From Choanephora cucurbitarum (Eukaryota; Mucoromycota; Mucoromycetes; Mucorales; Choanephoraceae), in contig JAIWNI010000071.1 of assembly GCA_025331435.1 (NCBI GenBank), positions 78,074 to 142,073 of the forward strand: a stretch of 64,000 nt of DNA. The letters are read 5' to 3'. The notes under the pieces were generated by a model, which had not been told where the DNA came from, made no database searches, and saw nothing but the letters and a program-made list of their open reading frames with translations. Below, piece by piece: positions 46,801-58,292 of this stretch. The stretch's first letter is position 1; each line of letters starts with the position of its first letter. The position numbers and the translations under genes were made by a program.

Positions 46801-47410
46801 AGCAAGGAATTGTGCTTGACCTAAAAGCAACGGAGGATCTGTAAATAAATCAACAAAAATTCTAAAAAAGTTGACATGCTTGTTTTGCACTTGCTAAGGT
46901 TTTACCTATTCTTCTTCAGAGGGCTTTTTCTCAGTAATTGGATCACACTCTCGCTCTTTGCTATTATCTTTTCTTTTCTAATGTAGTATTTTATGGCCTA
47001 TAGAGTATTTAGGCTAAAACTATATCCATAAGGCAAAGGAAAGCTACCTATGCAAATCAAACACATTTCTCGTGTTTGTCTCATAAAATCTTTTCTGATT
47101 CTTTGTCGTTCTTCTTCAGAAAGATTGAAGACACTGAGTTCCTCGAAATGATCGATAATGTAATTCCTGAAGGAAGCGAATCCTTCAGCATCATTTTCTT
47201 TAATAACTGGTTAATCACTACAGGTTCAAGTCAAGGCGCAGAATTTGAGGTCTTGCACATTGTACAATACTTACAGACGATGTGATTTGTTAAAGCAGTT
47301 CACTAATGTAATTTGTTTTATTTTGTGTCACTAGAATGTACATATAAACCACCTTGAGTTTGATGTTTCAACCTACTTCTTTCCTTCTTTTTTACTTCTC
47401 TATCTTTATT

Positions 47411-48277
47411 ATGGTCACTTGTCAAATCAAAAAGAGATCTCTCAAACGCAAAATTGTAGTAGTGGGTGATGGTGCTTGTGGAAAAACATCTTTGCTTAAT
47501 GTTTATATTAAAGCTTGTTTTCCAGAAGTAAATGTCCTTCATAAAAAAAAAACTCTGATTTAAAAAAGAAAAGAAAGGCATTGACTTATCCTTACAATAG
47601 ATTTATGAACCTACAGTCTTTGAGAATTATGTTCAAATAGTGAATGTCAATGAACGAGATGTCTATCTTTCATTATGGGATACAGCAGGTAAAGGAAAAA
47701 AAACATTGAAAAAGTACATCAGAAGAGGGAGAAGATAGCTGAGCCATGAAACTTGATTAGGACAAGAAGAATTTGATCGCATACGTTCACTCTCATATGA
47801 AGGTGCACATGTTGTATTGATATGCTATTCTGTTGAAAACCGAGATTCACTAGAGAACATACCCAATCGATGGATAGAAGAAATACAAGAGAGTGCTCCC
47901 GATGCAAAAGTGATACTGGTGGCGTTAAAGTGTGATTTAAGATATGATGAGGTGGCACTAAAGAAAATGAAACCTATTGTGTATGAAGAGGTAAATCAAT
48001 TCAAGTGTGTGTAGCCTTGATTGACTGACACAAATTGATCTAATTTAGGGGTTAGAAGTAGCCAAAAAGATCCACGCAATTCGATATCTTGAATGTTCAG
48101 CAAAGCTCAATCGAGGTGTTCGTGAGTGTTTTGAGGAAGCAGCAAAAATAGCTTTATCTGGTAAGAAAAGAGAGAGAGAGAGAGGAGGAGGCAGATCAGC
48201 TTAGATAGACTAAACCCTTTATGTTATTAGTAAAATTGCATGATATCCACGACAGTTCATCCTGCATAATTCTTTAA
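47411..48277 (+). CDS. Rho-family GTPase, Rho3-like
   Basis: Five exons (47411-47527, about 47601-47688, 47761-47990, 48049-48160, 48231-48277) give 197 residues. GTPase motifs: [10 protein letters not shown] (P-loop), EPTVFENY (switch I, with the Rho Thr), [17 protein letters not shown] (switch II), VALKCDLR (nucleotide specificity; fungal Rho3/Rho4 often have LKCD where others have TKxD) and ECSAKL. The last small exon supplies the CaaX box CIIL, whose final Leu predicts geranylgeranylation. Rho3 acts at the plasma membrane in polarised exocytosis and actin cable organisation. The Rho3 subtype is inferred from the short basic N-terminus ([13 protein letters not shown]) and the specificity motif. 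Confidence 0.87.
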
Positions 48278-49431
48278 ACAATCAGTCCATTGCTTCTCCT
48301 TAAGCTATATACAATTCGATCTGGGCGATGTTAGCTTTAAGCAGTTTGTCTATCTTTTTCTTCTTCATTTCTGTTTTCAAGATTTACATAACCTCTACTC
48401 TTCTTTACTGTACTAACTAAAGTCTAACTGTTGAGATAAACAAAGACACAAGATAACATGTACACAGCCCTCAAGGTATGACAAATGCATAATGTGAACT
48501 GTACACAAAAGAATGCGAGGCATGGGTAGTGCTCCTTAAACAATTTTGCCGAATTAAGCATAATAGTAAGATGACATGAGAGTAATGACCTTATACTGTT
48601 TATGGTTTTTTTTTCTGATAGATTTCCTGAGAAAATCTTATATAAACCATAACACTGACCATAGATTCAAATGAAGCCTTCTCTTCGCGGCTTTGTCAAG
48701 AATAATTATCATGAAAGACATGTCATCTCAAATGACAACTGAAGCAGTGAAAAAAAAAGTCGAGTACTTCGTAACTGTATGTAGGCCTTACATTGACCGT
48801 ATAGGGAAAACAAACTACACTATACAAAAAGATGTATTTTTTTTGTTGAGAAGGCCATTGACTGAATTCGCTCATTGCGATTGCACTAAACTGAGTCCAG
48901 AGAAGACATGTATACGTGCAAAGGCTTTGACTGTAAGCAATTACAGTATATATCTACAGATAGATTCGGAGCTAAGCTACAAGTGAAATACATAGATAAA
49001 GTATCTTCGTATTGACAACAAAAAAAACCAAAGGTATCTATGTTATTACAACTCAATTAGCCTACAACAACAAAAAACAAGAGGTAATGTAAAAGCTGCC
49101 AATTCAATGGTTGTTAGAAAAAGAGGCTAGTGCAGTCGATTAAAGCACTAGACTGTACACGGTGAAAAGATTAAAACGCCGTAGAAAGCGACATGAAGCG
49201 CCTAAAAAATAATTTTTTCTCTCACTTTTCTTTTCTTTTTCTTTATTCAAACATCAATTTCGTATAATACGCATTAATACGAGAAAAAAAAAAGAGCTCA
49301 CATATACAGCAAACTATTAAAAAAAGAGAGAGAGAAAAAAAAGTATTAGTGATTTTTTTTTTCGTTTTCGTTTTTTTATCTGTTTTTATATTCTTTTTTT
49401 TTATTGGTTTCTTCTTTGTTAATCTGTTACA
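48278..49431. other. Intergenic region
   Basis: About 1.15 kb between the Rho gene and the RRM gene, both on the plus strand. A 97-codon open frame at 48693-48986 has no recognisable motifs and is not called. The last 250 bp are T-rich and probably the promoter/leader of the RRM gene. Confidence 0.5.
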
Positions 49432-51025
49432 ATGTCAGTTTCGAATGTCGACGTACACTCTTCTTTGGAAGCAAACACAGGAAACCCTGCAAACACCATT
49501 TATGTTGGCAACTTGGACCAAAGGTTTTAGAATTTGGTGCGTAATATGAACCTCACTAAATTCTTATTTTTTTTGGCAGAGTCACTGAAGCCATGTTACA
49601 CGAGATCTTTCGTATAGTTGGAGAGGTTGTTAATGTAAAGATTGTGTCAGTAAGTAGTCTAAGCTAGAGTAGAATAGCAAACATAGACTAAATCTGTTCT
49701 AAACTAGGTCAAGAGACACGCTTCTTATGTAAGAGACAAGATCAGCTTTCTAGTGTATCAGTTAACTGACTTGTTTATTAGGGTGGTGTCAACTATGCCT
49801 TTGTTGAATTTGCAGATGAAAAGATTGCTGAATTAGCTATCCACGATATGAATGGTCGAAAAATCTTAAACTATGTACTTTTTTTCTTGTATATATGATA
49901 ATCCATAGACATGGTTCATTGATTCTCTTTTACTATAGCAAATTAGAGCCAATTGGGCACAACAAGCAAATCCTCAAGTCAAGTCAGATACATCCAATCA
50001 TTATCACATCTTTGTAGGCGATCTTGCATCTGAAATTACAGACGAAGCATTGCACCATGCCTTCTCTGTATTTGGTTCCATGTCGTAAGTCATGTCTTCT
50101 CAAGAGTTATGCGTACTTATATATTTCCTTAGTGAAGCACATGTTATGTGGGATCCTGTCTCAGGCAAATCAAGAGGATTTGGATTTGTTGCTTTTAGAG
50201 AAAAGGCTCATGCAGAACAAGCAATTGCTACCATGAATGGAGAATGGTTGGGTTCTCGAGCTATTCGTTGTAACTGGGCTACTCAAAAGGGTCAAACAGC
50301 TACACCCGCTCCCCAACCTGGGCAACAACTACCTTATGAAGTTGTCATTCATCAAACACCTGCCTACGTCACTAGTATCTATGTTGGCAATTTACCTATC
50401 AACGTAACTCGTAAGTTTCCTTGCTGTTTTGTTGCCAAACAAAAAAAAAAAGACTGATCTGTCTAACCCTTAAAAAGAAAACGACTTGTTACAACACTTT
50501 CAAAGATTTGGTTATGTTCAAGAAGTGAAATTACAAGCAGATCGTGGATTTGCCTTTGTCAAGATGGATACACACGAAAACGCAGCTAATGCTATTGTTC
50601 ATATGCAAAACTTTTATATCAATGGAAACTCTGCCAAGGTAACAGGATACTAATGAAACCTCATTCCTTTGCTTGATTCTAATTCTATTTCCAAAAAAAA
50701 ACAGCTCTCTTGGGGTAAAGATCGCCCTCCTCCAGGCTGGCAAAACTACGGTGGTTACCAACAACAACAGAATTGGAATAACGGACCTCATCAAATGCAA
50801 TATAGAGGTAACCATCGTAACAATGCACCTGTACAGAACACAAATGTCTTTGGTATCCCTGCTCATTTAACAAACGGTTATGCATTCCATAATACAGCAT
50901 CTAGTATGGATCCTCATGCCAATTCAGCAGTTGCCAACCAATGGAATCAGCAAGCAGCCATTACAGCTCAGCAACAACAAAGACAACTTTATGATCAATA
51001 CAATGCTAATCCAAACAATCTTTAA
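49432..51025 (+). CDS. Pub1/TIA-1-like RNA-binding protein, three RRMs
   Basis: Several exons starting MSVSNVDVHSSLEANTGNPA. RRM1: TIYVGNLDQRVTEAML with YAFVEFADEKIAELAI. RRM2: HIFVGDLASEITDEALHHAF with RGFGFVAFREKAHAEQAI. RRM3: SIYVGNLPINVT with RGFAFVKMDTHENAANAI; each has the RNP2 and RNP1 aromatic residues. The linker after RRM3 starts LSWGKDRPPPGW, the exact position of the conserved WGK-type motif in TIA-1 and Pub1. The C-terminus is Gln/Asn-rich (about 100 residues), a prion-like tail typical of stress-granule proteins. Pub1/TIA-1 bind U-rich RNA, influence 5' splice-site choice and mRNA stability, and enter stress granules. Start: first ATG after a T-rich leader. Confidence 0.9.
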
Positions 51026-51170
51026 AAAAATATCAATAACCTAAAAAAAAAAAGAAACTTATATGCGTGTGTGTGTGTATGCAGACGAGATCATTTTTTT
51101 TTGTTTCTTTCTCTCCTTTTTTTTATTATCACTTGTTTTTTTTCCAAAGAGTTTTATGTTTGAACAGAGA

Positions 51171-53801
51171 ATGAGTGATGCAAACTCACTTCATCAAGTA
51201 GATGAGCTTATAAAGGAGTATTTGCTTGTAAGCGTCTCATTCTGCTTTATATTTAGTATGTGCGTACTAACATGTGTTCGTCATCCAGTTTCGAGGATTC
51301 ACGAATACCTTTCGAGCGTTTGAGTCAGAGATAAAGATAGACAAAGACAAGGGTTTTCAAGTACTTGGTTTGGAATACATATTTTCTTTTTGTACATGAA
51401 GCAAGCGATATGAAAATAGCTTACCTTTCCCCCCTTCCATTATGTTAGGTTGACAAAATGATGGATGAACTGTTAGGCGCTGTGGCTAACGGCGATATTC
51501 AAGCACTTATTGATTATTATCGGTATTTGGATTTACGCTTCTTTTCTCGACTGGATAGTCGGTTTCAACGTACTATCAAGAAGTTCGAATTATGTTTACT
51601 GAGGCATTATCTAATCCATGGTAACCATTCGGTATGATTATCTCGATCCAAAGGTGATTGATGTTTTCTTTGAAATAGCTATACAGCATAAGAGAAGAGA
51701 CAAGGTCATTGAGTTTTTTGATACATTTGGCCCTGAATTACATGGTAAACCTGAATGGTCTAGTTGGTTTGGTAAGTTGCTTGTTATGAACAAAGCGATT
51801 AGACTACTAATTATTCTGGCTTAAGCTCTACCGTACCTAAAAAACCCAATGAATGATCCTACATTCGAAATGTTCTTCTCCAAACAATGGGTAGATAACT
51901 ATACCGTTTCTCTTTATAACTTTCTGGCTACTACCTTTCAAAATATGCGCAAGTAGTCTTTTTTTATCACACTTTGTAAATGGTCATTGTTATTAATCGT
52001 CTTCAACAGCCTTGCCTAGCCTTCTCTCATTCAATATCGATCGTGTTCAACGAAAGACACAACAGACAGAACTCGAAACACTAAAGAATACAGTGGAAAA
52101 TCAGAAGGCAACATTGGAAACACGTGAAAATGAGATCGCCAAGTTGAAACACGAAATAGTAGAGACGCGAAAGGAGATGACAGATGGTATCTCGCTTATA
52201 CGCCGAAGAGCAGCCTCTACCAGTGCTGATCAGCGATCACTCAAGTCAATTGCTGCTTCTATTCATGCGATCACAAACAACAGTACTCAAACAACATCCA
52301 CAACAACAACAAATCCTATGGCTGCTGCCGCTGCTACGGCTGCTGCTGCCAATGCATTGGAACTACTGAAACGATCTAGTCTAGATGCAACACATCAGAC
52401 CAACAAAGACAAAGATGATTTTGTTGAGGAAGGGCCTTTTCTGATCTGTAGTCAAGATGAGTTTCTGGAGCATGCATCTGCCATCACTCATGCTAAATTC
52501 TCAAGTCAAGGTGATCTGATTGCCAGTTGTGATATGGATAACATTGTCAGGATTTGGAGTCATAAGGAATCATCGTTTGATCCACTCAAGATTCGAAATA
52601 CCTCATCAAATGTTCTATCGTTAGAATGGGATGCTCGGTCAGATCGCTTTGTAAAGTTTGTTAGAACACTAGATGTGTATTGTATTTTATACTGATGTTC
52701 AGATGAAGCTCTATATGGGAACAGATACAGGTTTGATACGCGTCTATAACGTGGACTCAAAGTCGATCACACAAGAGTTTGTTATGGATGAAGCCTATCC
52801 TTGGGTCACTCAACTTTCTTCTAGTCCAGTGGAGCCTATCTTTGTCTGTTCTGGATCAAGCAATCAACTACAACCCGGCAAACAGACATCAAATGCTTTA
52901 GTGGCATGGAGTATGAAGGCCATGTCTTCTTGTGTAAAGCGATCTATGTTTTCTTCTCTTCTTTTGCTTGAGAGTCTAATATGTCTGTTTTTATAGGGCA
53001 GTTATGAATTTAATGACGATGATCAAGAGAGACAAGCTAATGGCAATAGCATCAACATTATCAAATTAAACCATAATGGACAAATGGTAGTTGTGGGTGA
53101 TACTACAGGATATATGCGTCTGTTTGGTAAATACAGAATAGACAAATCCTATTGACTCTTTCCTTTAACTAGCTTTTATTAGATATTCGAAGCATGAAGC
53201 CTATTATTGAATGGAAAGGAAACCCATCTTGTACTGCTCAATTCAGCTTTGATGAGACTTCGATCTGCTCAGTCGATTTAGATGGACAGGTATGTATAAA
53301 CAGACTCTTTGTTGTGTACACAGGATACTCATGTTTGGCAATTGCCCTTAGTTATCTCAATGGTCTATCCATAAACCTGGAACATGTATTTTTAGTAGTC
53401 CATTAGAAGGATTTCCAACCCCATCCACAGCTTATGCTAGTCAGTCCAAGCCTTCAGTCAATACCTCTTCTACTAAACCATCCAGCATAGATCAATATGG
53501 CAAGAAGGCTCGTTCTATTGATAATCAAGTGACTCGGTCTCTCTTGTCCATCCATCCTCGTCCACAGATGGCCGCCTTTAGTACAGATACTGACTATGTA
53601 CTCTGTGCTTCTCATGCTCAAAATGAAACCTTTGGGTCTATTTATCGTGTCTCTGAGACGGATAGTTCATCTGTTCTTCATCTGGGCAACCAACCTATAT
53701 ACCAACCCATCACCACTGTAGGCTGGACTAGCACTTCTAATGCTTGTCTTTTAGGCAGTATGGATGGCAGTATTAAAGTATCCACATTAATTAAAGTATA
53801 G
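51171..53801 (+). CDS. WDR91-like protein (LisH, coiled coil, WD40)
   Basis: A multi-exon gene. The N-terminal part resembles WDR91: VDELIKEYLLFRGFTNTFRA (LisH-like), IKIDKDKGFQVDKMMDEL, YYRYLDLRFFSRLDSRF, AIQHKRRDKVIEFFDTFGPE, WFALPYLKNPMNDPTF, FFSKQWVDNYTVSLYNFLAT and MPLPSLLSFNIDRVQR, then a coiled coil (LETLKNTVENQKATLETREN). The C-terminal WD40 repeats begin HASAITHAKFSSQGDLIASC with DMDNIVRIW. In animals WDR91 is a Rab7 effector that lowers endosomal PI3P through the Beclin-1/Vps34 complex during early-to-late endosome conversion. A short upstream in-frame Met at 51156 is possible; MSDANSLHQ at 51171 is preferred. It converges on the next gene with 55 bp between stops. Confidence 0.87.
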
Positions 53802-53856
53802 ATTTATTGGATTAGGAGAATACGATATACATGACTAAAATGAAGGGGGGGGGATT

Positions 53857-55005
53857 TTATACACTTGCTTTAAGAGCATCTCTTCTTTCATAGTTATAGT
53901 TGTCTGTGTGTTTTCCTAACTCAATCTGCAACTGCGTTTCCTTTTCCAGTAAAGAGATCACTTCATGATCACACCAAATAATCAGTTCAGCCAGCTTTTT
54001 ACGCACATCCCATAGATACTTTTGCATAGGCGAGTAATAAGCACCTGTATTGTCTGCTTCATTAACATATTCAGTGGGGGAAGAAAAGCCAGGTAGGTCA
54101 GGGTATTCTTCTCTTGCCTTCTTGAGACATTCATAGGCTAATTCGGGGAAGTACACTTTGCCAGTGCCCATAAGACTTTCCTTTACGTTGGATGAACGAA
54201 GCTCAAGAATGGCTTCTAATAAGGCTATATCGGCATTCTTAATGTATTCCTTGACCTTGTCGAGTTTCTTGACGTTTTCAAGTTGCTAATAAGACACTGT
54301 TAATCCATTTGCATGAGACATAAAGTGACTTTCACGTTACCTCTTCTGCCTTCTTTCTTGTTTCATCTATCTTGTCCTTACACTCTTGGGTCTTGGGTGT
54401 TTCTTGTTGTAAGGCCTATTTATCACTATCAGTCAACACTCCTGTTTTGTTGGGGCACATGTAATCATTTACCTTGTCCAGCAAGGATGAGATTTCTTCA
54501 CGGTACTTTTGAAGTTCTCTATGATCCACAGCATATTTTTCATTCTGAACCTCAACTTCATGTATTTTATCAGTTTCCACCTGTACTTTCTTTTCAGTTT
54601 CTTCAACAAGTGACTTTGCCTTTTCCAAACCCTTTTGAGTACGATCCTTTTCAGCCTGGACACTACACTACGGTGCGCTTTTAGTATCTTTTGTAAGTAA
54701 ATCCACAAACAATTGTACTTACAGTCAATTTGGCAAGCAACCATTGTACAGTCCATGAATCCAAATTAAGTACTTCGGTTTCCCACATCACTCTTTTTGT
54801 ATATAATATATATAAGACAACAGGTAGCTTCCATAAGGGTCAAGTTTACTTACACTTTAGAAAGAGCTTCACGGTGCTCAATATCAATAGGTTCCTTTGC
54901 AATCTCGAGCTTCTTGATGACCAAAAGGTTGTTCATGTAAGGTTGCTCAACATGAGCAATGTTTGAAATAGCCAGAGCGAGTTGGTCAATAGATTGTGTT
55001 GACAT
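53857..55005 (-). CDS. Unrecognised coiled-coil protein
   Basis: Not recognised. Exons read from MSTQSIDQLALAISNIAHVE (start 55005) through LNLDSWTVQWLLAKLT, a long coiled coil (KGLEKAKSLVEETEKKVQVE, HEVEVQNEKYAVDHRELQKY) and LENVKKLDKVKEYIKNADIA, to a more globular end with SLMGTGKVYFPELAYECLKK, YPDLPGFSSPTEYVNEAD and a final helix ending NYNYERRDALKASV. Length is about 330 residues. No signal peptide or membrane helix is seen. The gene is complete with standard splice signals (for example gtaagt-type donors near 54690 and 54850). A cytoskeletal or vesicle-tether-like role could be guessed from the coiled coil, but nothing specific supports it. Confidence 0.75.
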
Positions 55006-56340
55006 TGCTTTTTTTAGAGAGAAATAAGAAGAAAGAGATGGAAAGAAAGAAGGTTTGACTTTTTATACTAGGTCAAAGATTTTATAGTCCGTGTATGGGA
55101 AGAAAGATGTACTGGTTTCCCCCCACGAATACCGCCTATTCCATGGTGTAACCCTCTGTTTATTTTTGCGGGGAAATTTGAGGTTTTTTTTTGAGAGGGA
55201 CGAATTGAACTGAAAGGAAAAAAAATTACCATTTTTATGCTATTTCTCAAAAAAAAAAAAGACCCTATTGCTTTGTGTCAATAAAGCTTAAATCTTGATT
55301 GAGACAATAGAGATGCCAGAAGAAAACAAACTTGTTCTCTTCTCTGGATTCAAGGTGTAATATATACCTTGTAAGAGCATATGAAGGATAGAGTTTCTTT
55401 GAAAAGAGAAGAGTGAGTACCTGGCAATAATTGGTATAAATTTGCCCTTCTTAGGGAAGCTTTTTTCTTGTACAACATTTGCTTACGCTAAGCAACATCT
55501 GATTACCCAGTTTCCCATTTCTACTGGTCAACGTATTTCCTTCAAGTCTATCGCTTGCTCTTTTAGGCAATATAGCTTTTTTTTTGGAAGTCTTTAATTT
55601 GATACGATTTTTGCCTGTTCTCTCTAGTTCATCTTAAGTATAACATTCAAAGCCTTATTTGGGGAGTAGAAAGCGTTGAATGGCTCATGTTAAGTGTTTT
55701 CTGATTTATTCTCGAGAAATCGCGTTTTTTCTGCTTTGATAATTTCACCTGTGTCATCACTTTCCTCAGTGCAAACAACTTGACCACAAGCCTAAACAAA
55801 TACAGGCCAAACAGTTCTTCTTTAGGGTTTAAATCAAACTTTATTTAGAAAATAAAGGAACAAAGAGTATACCACATGACACGCACTATGTCTAATAGTA
55901 CTAATTGACTATAATAGCATAAACATGCATAGAACATGATCAGATCATCACATATACCAACATCAAGGCCCTATAGCTGATACTTCATTTGCCCTGAACT
56001 CAATCTGTTGTCTAGCATCCCATCAAAGCGCGACCAAAGAATGACGTATTCTTGATCTGACACAATTCAAAAACAATATACAAATTACAAAATATGAGTC
56101 ATAGACATACATTGTATTTTATGAAAAAGGGGGGTATGAACAGATGTTACAAAAAAGCTTTATTGTCAAATAAATAAAGAAGGAGATTATAATAGGGTAA
56201 AGGGGAATACGAAAATATAGTGTGTGTGTGTACAAATAACAATAGGATAAAATTTTCAACAATTTTTTCTTTAAAAATAGAGAGAAATAATGCATAAATA
56301 AGAGATGATAATGTATATGAATGTGTATGAAAGTGTGAAC
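55006..56340. other. Intergenic region with coding-like scraps
   Basis: About 1.3 kb between two minus-strand genes. On the minus strand, 55795-55697 has an acceptor-like tag followed by ACGQVVCTEESDDTGEIIKA and a stop about 13 codons later, and 55625-55480 holds an open stretch with RTGKNRIKLKTSKKKAILPK. They could be remnants of one gene. No intact gene is recognised. Confidence 0.4.
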
Positions 56341-56775
56341 TTAATCACCGGTATGATCTGGTAAAGAGGGGAAAAGAGCATAATCTGTAGAATGAATAGT
56401 ATCTTGATCAATGTCAAAATCTTGGTTGTTTAAGAGAGGAGCAAGAGAAAAATCCAATGGTTGCATAGAGAGAAAGTATGAGTTTGTGGTAGGAGAAGGG
56501 AGTGAAGTCTGTGCTTCTCGGGAAGCAATGAAGGATTCAAAATCCTCAAGTGCTAAACAGTCTCTAGGATCTATTGAGTCAGTTCCATCTGTCGACAGGC
56601 GTTGGCTATGATCATTTGCGAGCAGAGAGAATGATGCTTGAAGAGGCGGTGACTGTAGAAGCTCTTGTGAGGATGCTTTCTGCTGCGCAGGAGGCGAAGG
56701 AGGAAGATAGTTGAAACCATTGTTGGTTGCAGCTTCTTCAGGCTGAGTCGCCTGTTTTTCTTTCGTCTTCTTCAT
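56341..56775 (-). CDS. Hypothetical 144-residue protein, single exon
   Basis: An uninterrupted frame of 144 codons with no recognisable domain. It starts MKKTKEKQATQPEEAATNNG and is rich in Ser, Pro, Gln and Asp, with acidic/hydrophobic patches such as LALEDFESFIASREAQTSL and DFSLAPLLNNQDFDIDQDTI that look like transcription activation segments. No DNA-binding domain is present. The frame is well above random length for this AT-rich DNA and the composition is protein-like. It may be a disordered nuclear protein or an exon of a larger gene; no function is proposed. Confidence 0.55.
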   Translation of the reverse strand: MKKTKEKQATQPEEAATNNGFNYLPPSPPAQQKASSQELLQSPPLQASFSLLANDHSQRLSTDGTDSIDPRDCLALEDFESFIASREAQTSLPSPTTNSYFLSMQPLDFSLAPLLNNQDFDIDQDTIHSTDYALFPSLPDHTGD

Positions 56776-58292
56776 GGTGTTGTATAATTAATATGATGTT
56801 AATTGCAGCTGTGTGTATATATGTGTTAGTTCAATTGACGGGAGACCATAAAGAACATGGCTTTACAATATTATCTGTTTCGAGAGAGTGGCCAAAAAAG
56901 GAAATTGGAAAGAGAAGTGTTCTTTTCGAGTCAATTGTGTTGCTTTTTGGTTTACTCGAAAAAAAGAAAAAGCTTCTTCTTTTTTCTCTTCTCTTTGTAT
57001 GCAATCAAGTTCCTTTATTTTGTTTCTTATACGAGAAAGAGAGAATCCAGGCTAAGGCAAAACAGAAAGAGAGAATTCTACCTTATGTTTTTGTAAGAGA
57101 AAGAGAGACAAAATGTGGGGGATGTTGGATAGGATCAATTTCTTCTTTTTATAGCGACTAATGTATATGAAAAGTGCAAGAAAAAAAGGAAAGAAGGAAA
57201 ATGAAGTTAAACACGTATTCGCAGCTAAATAACCCTGAAAAATGCTGCGCCTTTTTTTTTTAAAGAATAATCTTGGCCAAATTTCAGAGCCTTAGTAACC
57301 AAACAATAATTCAAGATCAGATCGAGAAAAATATTAAAGAAAACCATCAAAACAAGCTCAAGGAACACTGATGAAGATATTGACATGACTGACGTTTGCA
57401 TCATTCGTGACTCAATAGAATAACTAGCAACACTATGCTATTTGTTGACCGAGTTACTAAAAGATTTTCCGTCACCATGGAGACAAACGTTAAAGTGGTT
57501 ACAAATGATTTCAGTGTTTTCTTTTTTAAGTATATCAGTGAACAAGCCAAGACAATGCGATGATAAATGCAGATCATTCTCTTTCATCAGGCCAAGCACT
57601 CTATAGAGTTTTGTACGAGCATATTCTGGCATGTTTAGAGAAAGTTTACTGTGTCAGTCACTAAAGTCCTATAAGGAAACTATATATCACACACTAACAA
57701 CAAGGTTGGCTAAACAATAAAGAAGACTTGTTGCTTTGATAGGGCATCAGTTGTTGTCTCAACCTCTTTGTTTTCTTACCTCTATACACGTCAAATGAAT
57801 GGAGTTTGCTTCCTTTCTTGAATAAAGACAGACATCGGAAAGAGATGATGCCACTATCTGTCAGTAAATCAAATTCGGGTTATAGCTTGTTGGTCAGTAA
57901 CTCAGAAAACGTCATTGTTTTAATTAAAATATACAAGCTATTGTCAATCTGATCATTTTGTTGTTACTCAGACCATATTTGACTTCATTTCAAAACTATC
58001 AGTAACACGACCATGATTACGTGTATTAGTATGTTATATTGACAATATTTTCCAGAGAATGCAAAGTTAGGATTATTATGCAGTTAATAAAAAATCATGC
58101 TATAGAAGATAAAAATGATTTTTTTAGGTCGAAAAAAAAAGGTATTGATAATGCCTATATAAGGAAATCAAAGTTACTTTGGCACACATAGGTTTCAACA
58201 TAAAATTTCTTTCTTTCTTTCTTTCTTTCTTTTTTTTCTTTGCTTCTCTTTTCACTTTATCTTTCTTTTCTTATTTTTTTTCCAAGACAGCC
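56776..58292. other. Divergent intergenic region
   Basis: About 1.5 kb between the hypothetical gene (-) and the kinesin gene (+). It contains a minus-strand frame of 64 codons at 57438-57632 (MPEYARTKLYRVLGLMKEND) without family motifs, and a TTTC microsatellite just before the kinesin start. Nothing else is recognised. Confidence 0.45.
58206..58230. repeat. (TTTC)n microsatellite in the kinesin leader
   Basis: About six TTTC units in a longer pyrimidine-rich tract (58206-58283) immediately upstream of the kinesin start codon. Similar pyrimidine leaders precede several other genes in the window, so it may be part of the promoter or 5' leader. Confidence 0.9.

Larger units (their letters stand above)
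45185..47410. other. Decayed intergenic region
   Basis: About 2.2 kb between the Sec13 start and the Rho start. It contains TIR element copy 3 and broken coding fragments on the minus strand. No intact gene is recognised. Confidence 0.55.

Noticed and set aside
48693..48986. 97-codon plus-strand frame (MSRIIIMKDMSSQMTTEAVK)
   Set aside because: No family motif, no splice partners and AT-rich chance-like composition; possible remnant but not supported as a gene.
49115..49200. Possible tRNA-like segment before the RRM gene
   Set aside because: There are no matching acceptor, anticodon and T-arm stems, and no TTCGAATC-like T loop.
57438..57632. 64-codon minus-strand frame (MPEYARTKLYRVLGLMKEND)
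   Set aside because: Protein-like at first sight but short, isolated, with no recognisable domain or splice partner.
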